Of a stretch of DNA of 64,000 nucleotides, positions 8,898 through 17,462 are shown in pieces. The translations under genes and the position numbers were made by a program. The notes below the pieces were generated by a model. That model saw only the letters and a list, made by a program, of their open reading frames with translations. It was not told where the DNA came from and searched no databases. Each line of letters begins with the position of its first letter. Position 1 is the stretch's first letter. Source of the DNA: Chromobacterium violaceum ATCC 12472. GTDB taxonomy: Bacteria; Pseudomonadota; Gammaproteobacteria; Burkholderiales; Chromobacteriaceae. Where the stretch lies: the NCBI RefSeq assembly GCF_000007705.1, contig NC_005085.1, forward strand, positions 1,178,001-1,242,000. The letters run 5' to 3'.

Positions 8898-9863
8898 TCA
8901 TTCTGGCGATGACGGCCGGATGCCGCCTTGGCCTGGATCAATGCCTGCCTCCAGCAAGGCGCGCATCCGTGGCACCACGTGCTGGATGAAGGCCTCGTAC
9001 TTGCGCGGCAGCGGATGGCGGTAGGGATAGACCAGGTAGACCGGCCAGCAATCGTGGCTCCAGCCCGGCAGCACCGGCACCAGGCGGCCGCTTCTCAGAT
9101 GCTCGCTGGCGACGTAGGCGGGCAGCAGCGCGACGCCGCTGCCGGCGATGGCGGCGGACAGCAGCGGCGCGTACTGGTGGCTGCTGAGCACCGGCTGCAC
9201 CCGTACCTGCTTCTGCTGACCGTCCTTTTCCAACAGCCATTCCGGCGTGTCGCGCAGCTTGGGCCGGCTGGTGTCGAGCAGGATGCGGTGCAGCGGCAGG
9301 TCGTCGGGCGTGGCGAGCGGCGGCGCCTTGGCCAGGTAGTCCGGCGAGGCGAACGCCCATTCGCGCACCAGGCCCAGCGGCTTGGCCACCAGCGCGTCGT
9401 CGTGGACGTTGCGGGTGCGGATGCAGAAATCCAGCCCTTCGGCGATCGGGTCCTGCAGCCGGTTCTCCACCTGCAGCTTCAGTTGCAGGCAGGGGTGCAG
9501 CACCGCCAGCTCGGCCAGTATCGGCGCCAGCAGGTATTGGGCGAAGGAGGTGATGGAACTGATCACCAGCGGGCCGCTGACTTCGCCTTCGGCCTCGTTG
9601 ATGTCGATGCGCGCGCGCTCCAGCAGGCTGCGCAGCTCGCGGGCATGCACGGCCAGCCGCTGGCCGGTTTCGGTCAGCGCCACGCGGCGGGTGTTGCGCA
9701 ACACCAGCACGGTGCCGAACTGTTTTTCCAGCGCTTTCACCAGTTGGCTGACCCGGCTCTTGGTGCAATCCAGCTCTTCGGCGGCGGCGGTGAAGCTGCC
9801 GCGGCGGACCAGCGCGTCGAAGGCGAGCAGGGCCTGGGCATCGGGTAAGTGATCTGTTCTCAT
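8898..9863 (-). CDS. LysR-family transcriptional regulator
   Basis: This 321-residue protein has an N-terminal winged helix (residues about 10-65, with FTAAAEELDCTKSRVSQLVK as the recognition helix region) and a C-terminal substrate-binding-like domain. The replacement of the usual S-x-S-A-x-S by TKSRVS is common in the CrgA/AaeR-like subgroup. It is divergent from a small ORF and a SnoaL-like gene at 9960-10516, with 96 bp between, so that unit is the probable target. The inducer is unknown. Confidence 0.9.
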   Translation of the reverse strand: MRTDHLPDAQALLAFDALVRRGSFTAAAEELDCTKSRVSQLVKALEKQFGTVLVLRNTRRVALTETGQRLAVHARELRSLLERARIDINEAEGEVSGPLVISSITSFAQYLLAPILAELAVLHPCLQLKLQVENRLQDPIAEGLDFCIRTRNVHDDALVAKPLGLVREWAFASPDYLAKAPPLATPDDLPLHRILLDTSRPKLRDTPEWLLEKDGQQKQVRVQPVLSSHQYAPLLSAAIAGSGVALLPAYVASEHLRSGRLVPVLPGWSHDCWPVYLVYPYRHPLPRKYEAFIQHVVPRMRALLEAGIDPGQGGIRPSSPE

Positions 9864-9959
9864 TTAATGAACAGTGTGTCATGGGAAATGCGGTTTTTCA
9901 ATGTTTATTGCCCAGGTAGCATGCGATTCATGATTGATGATTGAACAATGGAGGCGGGG

Positions 9960-10097
9960 ATGAACAGGCTACTGATCGCGTTCCGGCATTGGCTGGACTG
10001 GTGGCAGCAAGGCATGGCCATTCATGCCCGGCAGGTCTGCCGCGACGAAATGGAGGCGCTGGAGCGCATCCGCAACCGCATGGAGGAGAGGCCATGA
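9960..10097 (+). CDS. Small 45-residue hypothetical protein
   Basis: An ATG preceded by GGAGGCGGG (GGAGG about seven bases upstream) opens a 45-codon frame. It encodes an amphipathic, Trp- and Arg-rich peptide (HWLDWWQQGMAIHARQVC, then a charged helix ending in RNRMEERP). Its stop overlaps the start of the next gene in an ATGA arrangement, which indicates translational coupling. It resembles DUF1127-style short Trp/Arg peptides only loosely. I do not recognise the family. The strong ribosome site and the coupling are the main evidence that it is real. Confidence 0.55.
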   Translation: MNRLLIAFRHWLDWWQQGMAIHARQVCRDEMEALERIRNRMEERP

Positions 10098-10516
10098 GCA
10101 GCGAGGACACCAGGCGCGTGGTGCAAGGCTTTCTGGACGAGGTGCGTTCCGGACGCGATCCGGACGCGGCCGGGCGTTACCTGGCGGCCAGCGTGGCCGC
10201 GCACCAGCTGGAGTCGGAAAACCCGCGCACCCTGACGCGCAGCCCGGCCAACTACGCCGAGCATGTGCGCGAGTTCCAGCGCCTGTTCGGCGATTTCACG
10301 CTGCGCGTGGACGAATTGCTGGTCGACGGCGACCGCGCCTACGCGCGCTGGACCCAGTTCGGCCGCCATCTGGCCGAGATGGACGGCTACCCGCCCAGCG
10401 GCGCGCCGGTCGCGCTGATAGACAGCGCCTGCTACCGGGTGGAAAACGGCAAGATCGTCGAATACTGGATACAGGCGGACAGAATGGGGCTGGCGCCGCA
10501 GCTGCGGGCGCGGTGA
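10094..10516 (+). CDS. SnoaL-like (NTF2 fold) polyketide-cyclase-family protein
   Basis: This 140-residue protein has the layout of SnoaL-like ester-cyclase proteins. An N-terminal helix (RRVVQGFLDEVRSGRDP) is followed by HQLESENPRTL, a phenylalanine-rich middle (REFQRLFGDFTLRVDELLVDGDRAYARW) and the closing CYRVENGKIVEYWIQAD segment. The fold binds small hydrophobic substrates, but many members have no known reaction. Translation starts at 10094, overlapping the stop of the 45-codon ORF. A longer in-frame extension to 9941 would overlap that ORF and lacks a good ribosome site. Likely controlled by the divergent LysR gene. Confidence 0.78.
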   Translation: MSSEDTRRVVQGFLDEVRSGRDPDAAGRYLAASVAAHQLESENPRTLTRSPANYAEHVREFQRLFGDFTLRVDELLVDGDRAYARWTQFGRHLAEMDGYPPSGAPVALIDSACYRVENGKIVEYWIQADRMGLAPQLRAR

Positions 10517-10605
10517 AGCATCGTTAGACATCCGTCATTCTCTTCTGAAACAATACCGCCTCGACAGGGCCGCGCAGACGGCCCGCTCAATGCCGAGGAG
10601 CCGAC

Positions 10606-11469
10606 TTGCCTTATCTCGCCCTGACGCTGGCCATGTTCCTGTGGTCCAGCGCCTTCATCGTCCTGAAGTACGTGTTCCAGTTCTACCATCCGCTGGCGGT
10701 GCTGTTCGCGCGCATGGCCATCGCCACGCTGTGCCTGCTGCCGCTGGCGATGGGCGGGCGCATCCGCTGGCGCTACCGCCAGGGCGACTGGCCCTGGCTG
10801 CTGGCCATGGGCTTGTGCGAGCCCTGCCTGTATTTCCTGTTCGAGGCCAATGCGCTGATGCATACCAGCGCGTCCCAGGCCGGCGTGATCACCGCCACGC
10901 TGCCGATGATGATGGCGGCGGGCGCGGCCGCGTTTCTGCATGAGCGCCAGCCGCGCCAGGTCTGGCTGGGCATCGCGCTGTCCTTCGCCGGCGTGATCTG
11001 GCTGAGCATGGACAGCCAGGCCGGTCCGGGCGCGCCGAATCCCCTGCTGGGCAATGCGCTGGAATTCTGCGCGATGGTGTGCGCCAGCGGTTACGTGCTG
11101 ATCGCCAAGCGCCTGTCCGCCCGCTATTCGCCGCTGGCGCTGACCGGCGTCCAGACGCTGGCCGGCTGCGCCTGGTTCGGACTGGCGATGCTGACGCCCT
11201 GGGGCGCGTGGCCGGATGCGCTGCTGCTGGTTCCCAGCCTGTGGGTGCTGTACCTGGGCGCGGCGATCACGCTGGGCGCCTACGGCCTCTACACCTGGGC
11301 GGTGTCGCGGATTCCAGTGGCGCGCGCCGGCGCGTTCAACAACCTGATCCCGGTGTTCACCGTCGCCATGGCCTGGCTGCTGCTGGGCGAGACGCCGCAG
11401 CCCTGGCAGGGCGCGGCGGGCGCGCTGGTGTTTGCCGGCGTGTGGCTGAGCCAGCGGAGGCCGACGTGA
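10606..11469 (+). CDS. DMT-superfamily (EamA) exporter
   Basis: This 287-residue inner-membrane protein has ten predicted transmembrane segments arranged as two EamA repeats, starting LALTLAMFLWSSAFIVLKY. The family exports amino acids and metabolites. The substrate is not predictable. The start is a TTG at 10606 with GAGGAG about five bases upstream. The nearby ATG at 10590 is in another frame. The gene stands alone between the SnoaL gene and the carbonic-anhydrase-like gene. Confidence 0.88.
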   Translation: MPYLALTLAMFLWSSAFIVLKYVFQFYHPLAVLFARMAIATLCLLPLAMGGRIRWRYRQGDWPWLLAMGLCEPCLYFLFEANALMHTSASQAGVITATLPMMMAAGAAAFLHERQPRQVWLGIALSFAGVIWLSMDSQAGPGAPNPLLGNALEFCAMVCASGYVLIAKRLSARYSPLALTGVQTLAGCAWFGLAMLTPWGAWPDALLLVPSLWVLYLGAAITLGAYGLYTWAVSRIPVARAGAFNNLIPVFTVAMAWLLLGETPQPWQGAAGALVFAGVWLSQRRPT

Positions 11470-11546
11470 AAGGCGGCTGGCGGCTTTTCCCGTCATGGTC
11501 GATGATGCAGAATAGAAACAATTGCGATTGACGTAAGGAATCGAGC

Positions 11547-12623
11547 ATGAATCGTCGGCGGATCGGATCTTGCATGGCGTTGTCCCTGTCGCTGCTTGCC
11601 TATCAGGCTGCCGCGGAGGAGGCGCATGGCCAGGAGCAGGTGCAGCAGGTGATCAAGCTGCCGCTGAAGCTGAACAAGCCGCCGCAGGCAGCCGCCGAGC
11701 ATGGCGCCGCTCCGGCGGCCAAGCCGGCTGAAGCGAAGCCGGCCGAGGCGAAACCAGCGGAAACCAAGCCTGCGGAAGCGGCCAAGCCGGCGGCGGAGGC
11801 GGGCAAGAAGCCGGAGCCTGCCAAGGCCGCGCCGGAAAAAATGGAGCCGGGCGTGCAGATGGCCAAGCCGCCGGCGCGGGATCTGAGCCAGCCCAGCCCG
11901 GAAGTGCGGGCGCCGGGCAGCAAGCCCCGCGCCGCGCATCGGGCCAAGCCGCGGCGAGCCGCCAAGCCGGCTGAGAAGAAGGCCGTGGGAGAGGCCGGCC
12001 AGGTGAAGAGCGTGGTGGGCAGCATCCTCAAGGCCAACAACGCCTACATCGCAAAGCATTCCCCGGGCTACCTGGCCAGGCTGGGCGGGCGCGCCGCGCC
12101 GAAGGCGACGGTCGTCACCTGTTCCAGCCCAGGCGGCAGCGTGGGCATGCTGGGCGGCGACGCCGACGCCGAGCTGTTCGTGATCAGCAACCTGGGCAAC
12201 CAGCTGGCCAGCTCGGAAGGCTCGGTCGAGTACGGCGTGCGCGACCTGCGCACCCCGCTGCTGATGTTCGTCAGCCACACCGGCTGCGGGGCGATCAAGG
12301 CGGCGGCCGGCGACTACAGCAATCTGGGCCCGGCGGTGCAGAAGGAGCTCGACAATATCGAGATTCCCAAGGGCATAGACGCCACCAACGGCGCGCTGAT
12401 CAACATCAACAACCAGGTGGAGGGCGCCATCCTGAAATTCTCCGGCGAGGTGGAGGCCGGCAGGCTGGCGGTGCTGGGCGGCTATTACGACTTCAACAAC
12501 GACCTGAAGCAGGGCCGCGGCAAGCTGGTGATCACCAATATCAACGGCGAGACCGACCCGGCGCGCATCCGCGAGCTGACCCGCGGCGGCCGCTACTTCC
12601 ATTACGGTTTCATGGGGCGTTGA
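11547..12623 (+). CDS. Exported beta-carbonic-anhydrase-like protein
   Basis: The 358-residue protein starts with a Sec signal peptide (residues about 1-23). A low-complexity Ala/Pro/Lys region follows (residues 47-145) with repeats of KPAEA, probably a flexible wall-spanning linker. A C-terminal beta-carbonic-anhydrase-like domain spans about 155-350. The zinc-ligand pattern Cys192, His244, Cys247 (from TCSSPGGS and SHTGCGA) has the right spacing, and ELFVISNLGNQ matches the FVxRNAGN strand. The catalytic Asp and Arg that follow the first Cys in CxDSR are replaced by Ser and Gly. Ordinary carbonic anhydrase activity is therefore doubtful. A terminator follows. Confidence 0.78.
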   Translation: MNRRRIGSCMALSLSLLAYQAAAEEAHGQEQVQQVIKLPLKLNKPPQAAAEHGAAPAAKPAEAKPAEAKPAETKPAEAAKPAAEAGKKPEPAKAAPEKMEPGVQMAKPPARDLSQPSPEVRAPGSKPRAAHRAKPRRAAKPAEKKAVGEAGQVKSVVGSILKANNAYIAKHSPGYLARLGGRAAPKATVVTCSSPGGSVGMLGGDADAELFVISNLGNQLASSEGSVEYGVRDLRTPLLMFVSHTGCGAIKAAAGDYSNLGPAVQKELDNIEIPKGIDATNGALININNQVEGAILKFSGEVEAGRLAVLGGYYDFNNDLKQGRGKLVITNINGETDPARIRELTRGGRYFHYGFMGR

Positions 12624-12674
12624 GTTCCGGCCGGTAGCATCGCCGTTACAGCGGTTTTCATCAGGACAGTTTCG

Positions 12675-12699
12675 AGAGCGCCGAACCGGCGCTCTTTTT
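12675..12699 (+). terminator. Rho-independent terminator
   Basis: A 9-bp perfect stem (AGAGCGCCG pairing with CGGCGCTCT) with a three-base loop is followed by a run of T. It ends the carbonic-anhydrase-like gene. Confidence 0.85.
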
Positions 12700-12989
12700 G
12701 CGGGAAAAGCGGAAATTGTTTGGCCATGCGCAAAAACGAATATCCGAAAAGGGATTAGCATGGTCGTGAATCAAGCGAGTCCGGCGCGATGGCCGCTGAA
12801 GCCTATGAAATTCATGAAGGTATCGCGTCGAGGATGTAACGGCTCCGCTACAAAGGGTTGGATGGCGTCGTCATCGCGCAGCGGTGATGGATTGGGTTTT
12901 TACTGACATTTTTTTCGAATTCGAAAATTTTTAAGCAAAAACGAACAATCAAGCGCTCGGCAATTTCATTTGGTTCTTGGAGAGACAAA
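12700..12989 (+). promoter_or_regulatory. AT-rich adhE upstream region with 16-bp palindrome
   Basis: These 290 bp hold no gene and are much richer in A/T than the surroundings. At 12912-12927 there is a perfect palindrome TTTTCGAATTCGAAAA, about 62 bases before the adhE start. adhE genes are often under redox or fermentation control (Rex, Cra or FNR in other bacteria), so this is a candidate operator. The motif itself is not one I can assign to a named regulator. GGAGAG precedes the adhE ATG. Confidence 0.5.
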
Positions 12990-15653
12990 ATGGCAGTCAG
13001 CAATCAAATCGAACTCGACGCCCTGGTGGCCCGCGTCAAGAAGGCCCAGACCGCGTTCGCGCAGTTCACTCAGGAGCAGGTCGACCACATCTTCCGCTGC
13101 GCGGCGCTGGCCGCCGCCGACGCCCGCATCCCGCTGGCGCGGATGGCCGTCGCCGAAACCGGCATGGGCGTGATGGAAGACAAGGTGATCAAGAACCACT
13201 TCGCCTCCGAGTACATCTACAACAAGTACAAGGACGAGAAGACCTGCGGCGTGCTGTCCGAGGACGACACCTTCGGCACCATCACCATCGCCGAGCCGAT
13301 CGGCGTGCTGTGCGGCATCGTGCCCACCACCAACCCGACCTCCACCGCCATCTTCAAGGCGCTGATCTCGCTGAAGACCCGCAACGGCATCATCTTCTCG
13401 CCGCACCCGCGCGCGCGCCGCTCCACCTGCGAGGCCGCCCGCCTGGTGCTGGAGGCCGCCGTCGCCGCCGGCGCGCCGCAGGACATCATCGGCTGGATCG
13501 ACGAGCCTTCGGTCGCGCTGTCCAACCAGCTGATGCACCACCCCGACGTCAACCTGATCCTGGCCACCGGCGGCCCGGGCATGGTGAAGGCCGCCTACTC
13601 CTCCGGCAAGCCCGCCATCGGCGTCGGCGCCGGCAACACCCCGGCGGTGATAGACGAAACCGCCGACATCAAGCGCGCGGTCGCCTCCATCCTGATGTCC
13701 AAGACCTTCGACAACGGCGTGGTGTGCGCGTCCGAGCAGTCGGTGATCATCGTCGACGAGATCTACGACGCGGTGCGCGAGCGCTTCTCCAAGCACGGCG
13801 GCTACATCCTGAAGGGGAGCGAAGCCGAGGCGGTGCGCAAGGTGATCCTGCAGGACGGCAGCCTGAACGCCGCCATCGTCGGCCAGAGCGCCGCCAAGAT
13901 CGCCGCCATGGCCGGCATCGAAGTGCCGCCGACCACCAAAGTGCTGATCGGCGAAGTGACGGAAGTGTCGGAGAAGGAGGCCTTCGCCCACGAAAAGCTG
14001 TCGCCGACCCTGGCCATGTACCGCGCCAAGGACTTCCTCGACGCCTGCGACAAGGCCGCCGCGCTGGTGACCATGGGCGGCATCGGCCACACCTCGGCGC
14101 TGTATACCGACCAGGACCTGCAGGAAGAACGCGTGCGCTACTTCGGCGACAAGATGAAGACCGCCCGCATCCTGATCAACACCCCGTCCTCGCAAGGCGG
14201 CATCGGCGACCTGTACAACTTCAGCCTGGCGCCGTCGCTGACGCTGGGCTGCGGTTCCTGGGGCGGCAACTCCATCTCCGAGAACGTCGGTCCCAAGCAC
14301 CTGATCAACAAGAAAACCGTCGCCAAGAGGGCTGAAAACATGCTGTGGCACAAGCTGCCGAAGTCCATTTACTTCCGCCGCGGCTGTCTGCCGGTGGCGC
14401 TGGAAGACCTGGCCGGCAAGAAACGCTGCCTGATCGTCACCGGCCAGTACCTGTTCGAGAACGGCTTCGTCGACGAGCCGATCCGCCTGCTGAAGAAAAT
14501 GGGCCTGGAGGTGGAAACCTTCTTCGAAGTGCCCGCCGATCCGACGCTGGCCGTGGTGCGCAAGGGCGCAGAACTGGCCCACGCCTTCAAGCCCGACGTG
14601 ATCATGGCCATCGGCGGCGGCTCGCCGATGGACGCGGCCAAGATCATGTGGGTGATGTACGAGCATCCGGAAGTGCACTTCGCCGATCTGGCGCTGCGCT
14701 TCATGGACATCCGCAAGCGCATCTACCAGTTCCCGAAACTGGGCCAGAAAGCCATGATGGTGGCCGTGCCGACGACCTCGGGCACCGGCTCGGAAGTGAC
14801 CCCGTTCGCGGTGGTGACCGACGAGGTGACCGGCGTGAAGTACCCGATCGCCGACTACGAGCTGACGCCGAACATGGCCATCGTCGACGCCAACCTGGTG
14901 ATGAGCATGCCCAAGTCGCTGACCGCCTTCGGCGGCATCGACGCCGTCACCCACGCGCTGGAAGCGTATGTCTCGGTGATGGCCAACGAGTACTCCGACC
15001 CGCAGGCGCTGCAGGCCCTGAAACTCTTGAAGGAATACCTGCCGTCGTCCTACCTGAACGGCGCCAACGATCCCAAGGCGCGCGAGCAGGTGCACAACGC
15101 CGCCACCATCGCCGGCGTCGCCTTCGCCAACGCCTTCCTGGGCGTCTGCCACTCGATGGCGCACAAGATCGGCGCGGAGTTCGGCCTGGCGCACGGCCTG
15201 GCCAACGCGCTCTTGATCAGCAATGTGATCCGCTACAACGCCGCCGACGTGCCGACCAAGCAGACCGCGTTCAGCCAGTACGACCGACCGAAGAGCGTGG
15301 CGCGCTACGCCGAGATCGCCCGCCACCTGGGCCTGGAAGCCAGCCGCGACCATCAGCGCGTGGAAAAGCTGATCGAGTGGGTGGACGAGTTGAAGAAGAC
15401 CCTGGGCATCCCGGCTTCCATCCAGGCCGCGGGCGTCGCCGAGTCCGATTTCCTGGCCAAGGTGGATGAAGTGGCCGAAGCCGCTTTCGACGACCAGTGC
15501 ACCGGCGCCAACCCGCGCTACCCGCTGATCAGCGAGCTGAAGCAGCTCTTGCTCGACAGCTTCTATGGCCGCCCGTACAAGGAAGCCTGGGAGCGCGACG
15601 AGGCCGCCGTGGAAGACAAGCCGGCCAAGGGCAAGTCCAAAGCCAAGGCCTGA
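12990..15653 (+). CDS. adhE: Bifunctional acetaldehyde-CoA/alcohol dehydrogenase
   Basis: AdhE reduces acetyl-CoA to acetaldehyde and then ethanol, regenerating NAD+ during fermentation. The N-terminal aldehyde dehydrogenase domain (about 1-440) holds the catalytic-cysteine segment FDNGVVCASEQS. A linker leads to the C-terminal iron-dependent alcohol dehydrogenase domain (about 450-870) with GGGSPMDAAKIMW, PTTSGTGSEVTPFAV and the metal-binding histidines in ALEAYVSV, FLGVCHSMAHKIGAEFGLAHG. The 887-residue length is typical. The C-terminus is a Lys-rich tail (DKPAKGKSKAKA). The protein assembles as spirosomes in other species. Confidence 0.97.
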   Translation: MAVSNQIELDALVARVKKAQTAFAQFTQEQVDHIFRCAALAAADARIPLARMAVAETGMGVMEDKVIKNHFASEYIYNKYKDEKTCGVLSEDDTFGTITIAEPIGVLCGIVPTTNPTSTAIFKALISLKTRNGIIFSPHPRARRSTCEAARLVLEAAVAAGAPQDIIGWIDEPSVALSNQLMHHPDVNLILATGGPGMVKAAYSSGKPAIGVGAGNTPAVIDETADIKRAVASILMSKTFDNGVVCASEQSVIIVDEIYDAVRERFSKHGGYILKGSEAEAVRKVILQDGSLNAAIVGQSAAKIAAMAGIEVPPTTKVLIGEVTEVSEKEAFAHEKLSPTLAMYRAKDFLDACDKAAALVTMGGIGHTSALYTDQDLQEERVRYFGDKMKTARILINTPSSQGGIGDLYNFSLAPSLTLGCGSWGGNSISENVGPKHLINKKTVAKRAENMLWHKLPKSIYFRRGCLPVALEDLAGKKRCLIVTGQYLFENGFVDEPIRLLKKMGLEVETFFEVPADPTLAVVRKGAELAHAFKPDVIMAIGGGSPMDAAKIMWVMYEHPEVHFADLALRFMDIRKRIYQFPKLGQKAMMVAVPTTSGTGSEVTPFAVVTDEVTGVKYPIADYELTPNMAIVDANLVMSMPKSLTAFGGIDAVTHALEAYVSVMANEYSDPQALQALKLLKEYLPSSYLNGANDPKAREQVHNAATIAGVAFANAFLGVCHSMAHKIGAEFGLAHGLANALLISNVIRYNAADVPTKQTAFSQYDRPKSVARYAEIARHLGLEASRDHQRVEKLIEWVDELKKTLGIPASIQAAGVAESDFLAKVDEVAEAAFDDQCTGANPRYPLISELKQLLLDSFYGRPYKEAWERDEAAVEDKPAKGKSKAKA

Positions 15654-15680
15654 GCCGCCGCGCGGCCTGCCGCATCAGCC

Positions 15681-15708
15681 AAGCCCGGACGCGAGTCCGG
15701 GCTTTTTT
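15681..15708 (+). terminator. Rho-independent terminator of adhE
   Basis: A 10-bp perfect stem (AAGCCCGGAC pairing with GTCCGGGCTT, loop GCGA) is followed by six T residues, 28 bases after the adhE stop. Confidence 0.92.
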
Positions 15709-15878
15709 GTGTCCACAGCTTGCGATGCGTGTCATTCATCTTGACGTGACGAATCGAGAGATTGGCTTTTTGTGTGCTTGATAATGTTCAAGTCTGGTTT
15801 TAATGTGCTCGATTATTCATATTGATATGAATATATGTAAAATGCTTTGTCATTAACCGGCGAGAAAAATACGTAAGC
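15709..15878 (+). promoter_or_regulatory. AT-rich upstream region of the permease gene
   Basis: About 170 bp between the adhE terminator and a dispersed repeat have no ORF of note and are strongly AT-rich around 15770-15860 (for example ATTATTCATATTGATATGAATATATG). This probably contains the promoter of the permease. The inverted ATTCATATTGATATGAAT (15811-15828) is a candidate operator. Confidence 0.35.
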
Positions 15879-15978
15879 GCCGCTGACAAACCGCTTGAGC
15901 CAAGCCGCGCCGCCGCAGGCGGCACCGCGAGTCCGACCAGGAGGCGCAGCGCAGGATCAGGGGCTCTGTCGGCGGCGC
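15879..15978. repeat. Dispersed palindromic repeat, copy A
   Basis: A 100-bp GC-rich element begins GCCGCTGACAAACCGC (15879-15894) and ends GGGCTCTGTCGGCGGC (15963-15978), which are imperfect inverted repeats of each other (about 12 of 16 positions). The left arm is an exact inverted match to 36533-36548. The inner block CAGGAGGCGCAGCGCAGGATCAG (15938-15960) also recurs near 36510. It lies in the leader of the permease gene. Confidence 0.6.
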
Positions 15979-16022
15979 CAAAACGAGAGCCGGGACTTCA
16001 ACGCTTACACAAGGAGCAATGC

Positions 16023-17414
16023 ATGCCAGGAGAACAACAGACCCTGCACCGCGGGCTGGAGGAGAGGCATATCAACCTGATGGCGCTGGGCGCCACCATA
16101 GGCGTCGGCCTGTTCCTGGGGTCCGCCACCGCGATCAAGATGGCCGGTCCGGCCATCATGCTGGCCTACGGCCTCGGCGGCCTCGCCATTTTCATGATCA
16201 TGCGCGCGCTGGGCGAGATGGCCATCCACAACCCGGTGGCCGGCTCCTTCAGCCGCTACGCGCAGGACTACCTCGGCCCCTTGGCCGGCTACCTGACCGG
16301 CTGGAACTACTGGTTCCTGTGGCTGGTGACCTGCATGGCGGAAATCACCGCCGTCGGCGTCTACATGGGCATCTGGTTTCCGGACGTGCCGTCCTGGTAC
16401 TGGGCGCTGGCGGCGATGCTGGCGATGGGCGGCGTCAACTTCATCGCGGTCAAGGCCTACGGCGAGTTCGAGTTCTGGTTCGCGTTGATCAAGATTGTCA
16501 CCATCGTGCTGATGATAGCCGGCGGCTTCGCGATGATAGCCTTCGGCTTCGGCAACCACGGCGTCGCCACCGGCATCTCCAATCTGTGGGCGCACGGCGG
16601 TTTCATGCCCAACGGCTTTTCCGGCGTGCTGATGTCGCTGCAGATGGTGATGTTCGCCTACCTGGGGGTGGAAATGCTGGGCCTGACCGCCGGCGAGGCG
16701 AAGAATCCGAAGAAGGCGCTGGCGCGCGCGGTGGATTCGGTGTTCTGGCGCATCCTGATCTTCTACGTCGGCGCGCTGTTCGTGATCCTGTCCATCTACC
16801 CGTGGAACGAGCTGGGCACCCGCGGCAGCCCCTTCGTGCTCACCTTCGAAAGCATGGGCATTCCCGCCGCCGCCGGCATCATCAACTTCGTGGTGCTGAC
16901 CGCCGCGCTGTCGTCCTGCAACAGCGGCATCTTCAGCACCGGCCGCATGCTGTTCAACCTGGCGGAGCAGAAGCAGGCCTTGCCCATCTTCGCCCATGTC
17001 TCCAAGCGGGGCGTGCCGGTGCCGGCGCTGCTGATGTCGGTCGCCGCGCTGCTGCTGGGCGTGCTGCTGAATTACCTGGCGCCCAAGGAAGTGTTCACCT
17101 GGCTGACCGCGATCTCCACCTTCGGCGCGGTATGGACCTGGCTGATCATTCTGCTGGCGCAGCTGCGCTTCCGCCGCTCGCTGTCGGCCGATGAGCTGGC
17201 GTCCATCAGCCACCGCATGCCGCTGTGGCCGTACGGCTCCTACCTGACGCTGGGTTTCCTGGCGCTGGTGATCGGCCTGATGGCGTATTTCCCGGACACC
17301 CGTGTCGCGCTGATCGTCGGCCCCGGCTGGCTGGTGTTCCTGGTGGCGGCCTATTATCTGCTGGGCTACCACAAGCAGGACGCCGCCTGGCGGCTGGCGC
17401 AGCAGTCGCGCTGA
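16023..17414 (+). CDS. APC-superfamily amino acid permease (AAT family)
   Basis: This 463-residue permease has twelve predicted transmembrane segments. It carries the AAT-family signatures RHINLMALGATIGVGLFLGS (TM1, written here as HINLMALGATIGVGLFLGS), GEMAIHNPVAGSFSRYA and YLGVEMLGLTAGEAKNPKKA. It is most like the proline/histidine/GABA permease group (ProY, HutT or GabP in other bacteria). The exact amino acid is not predictable. AAGGAG stands a few bases before the ATG. A terminator follows and it is convergent with a LysR gene. Confidence 0.88.
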   Translation: MPGEQQTLHRGLEERHINLMALGATIGVGLFLGSATAIKMAGPAIMLAYGLGGLAIFMIMRALGEMAIHNPVAGSFSRYAQDYLGPLAGYLTGWNYWFLWLVTCMAEITAVGVYMGIWFPDVPSWYWALAAMLAMGGVNFIAVKAYGEFEFWFALIKIVTIVLMIAGGFAMIAFGFGNHGVATGISNLWAHGGFMPNGFSGVLMSLQMVMFAYLGVEMLGLTAGEAKNPKKALARAVDSVFWRILIFYVGALFVILSIYPWNELGTRGSPFVLTFESMGIPAAAGIINFVVLTAALSSCNSGIFSTGRMLFNLAEQKQALPIFAHVSKRGVPVPALLMSVAALLLGVLLNYLAPKEVFTWLTAISTFGAVWTWLIILLAQLRFRRSLSADELASISHRMPLWPYGSYLTLGFLALVIGLMAYFPDTRVALIVGPGWLVFLVAAYYLLGYHKQDAAWRLAQQSR

Positions 17415-17438
17415 GGCTAGAGCCGCCCATTTCATCCA

Positions 17439-17462
17439 GCCCGCCTCCCGGCGGGCTTTTTC
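17439..17462. terminator. Terminator of the permease gene
   Basis: An 8-bp stem (AGCCCGCC pairing with GGCGGGCT, loop TCCC) is followed by five T residues. It lies at the junction with the convergent LysR gene. Confidence 0.85.

Noticed and set aside
12966-15353. A 795-codon open frame on the minus strand opposite adhE
   Set aside because: It is a His/Val/Gly-rich shadow frame caused by high GC at codon position three. The plus strand gives an unbroken AdhE with all motifs.
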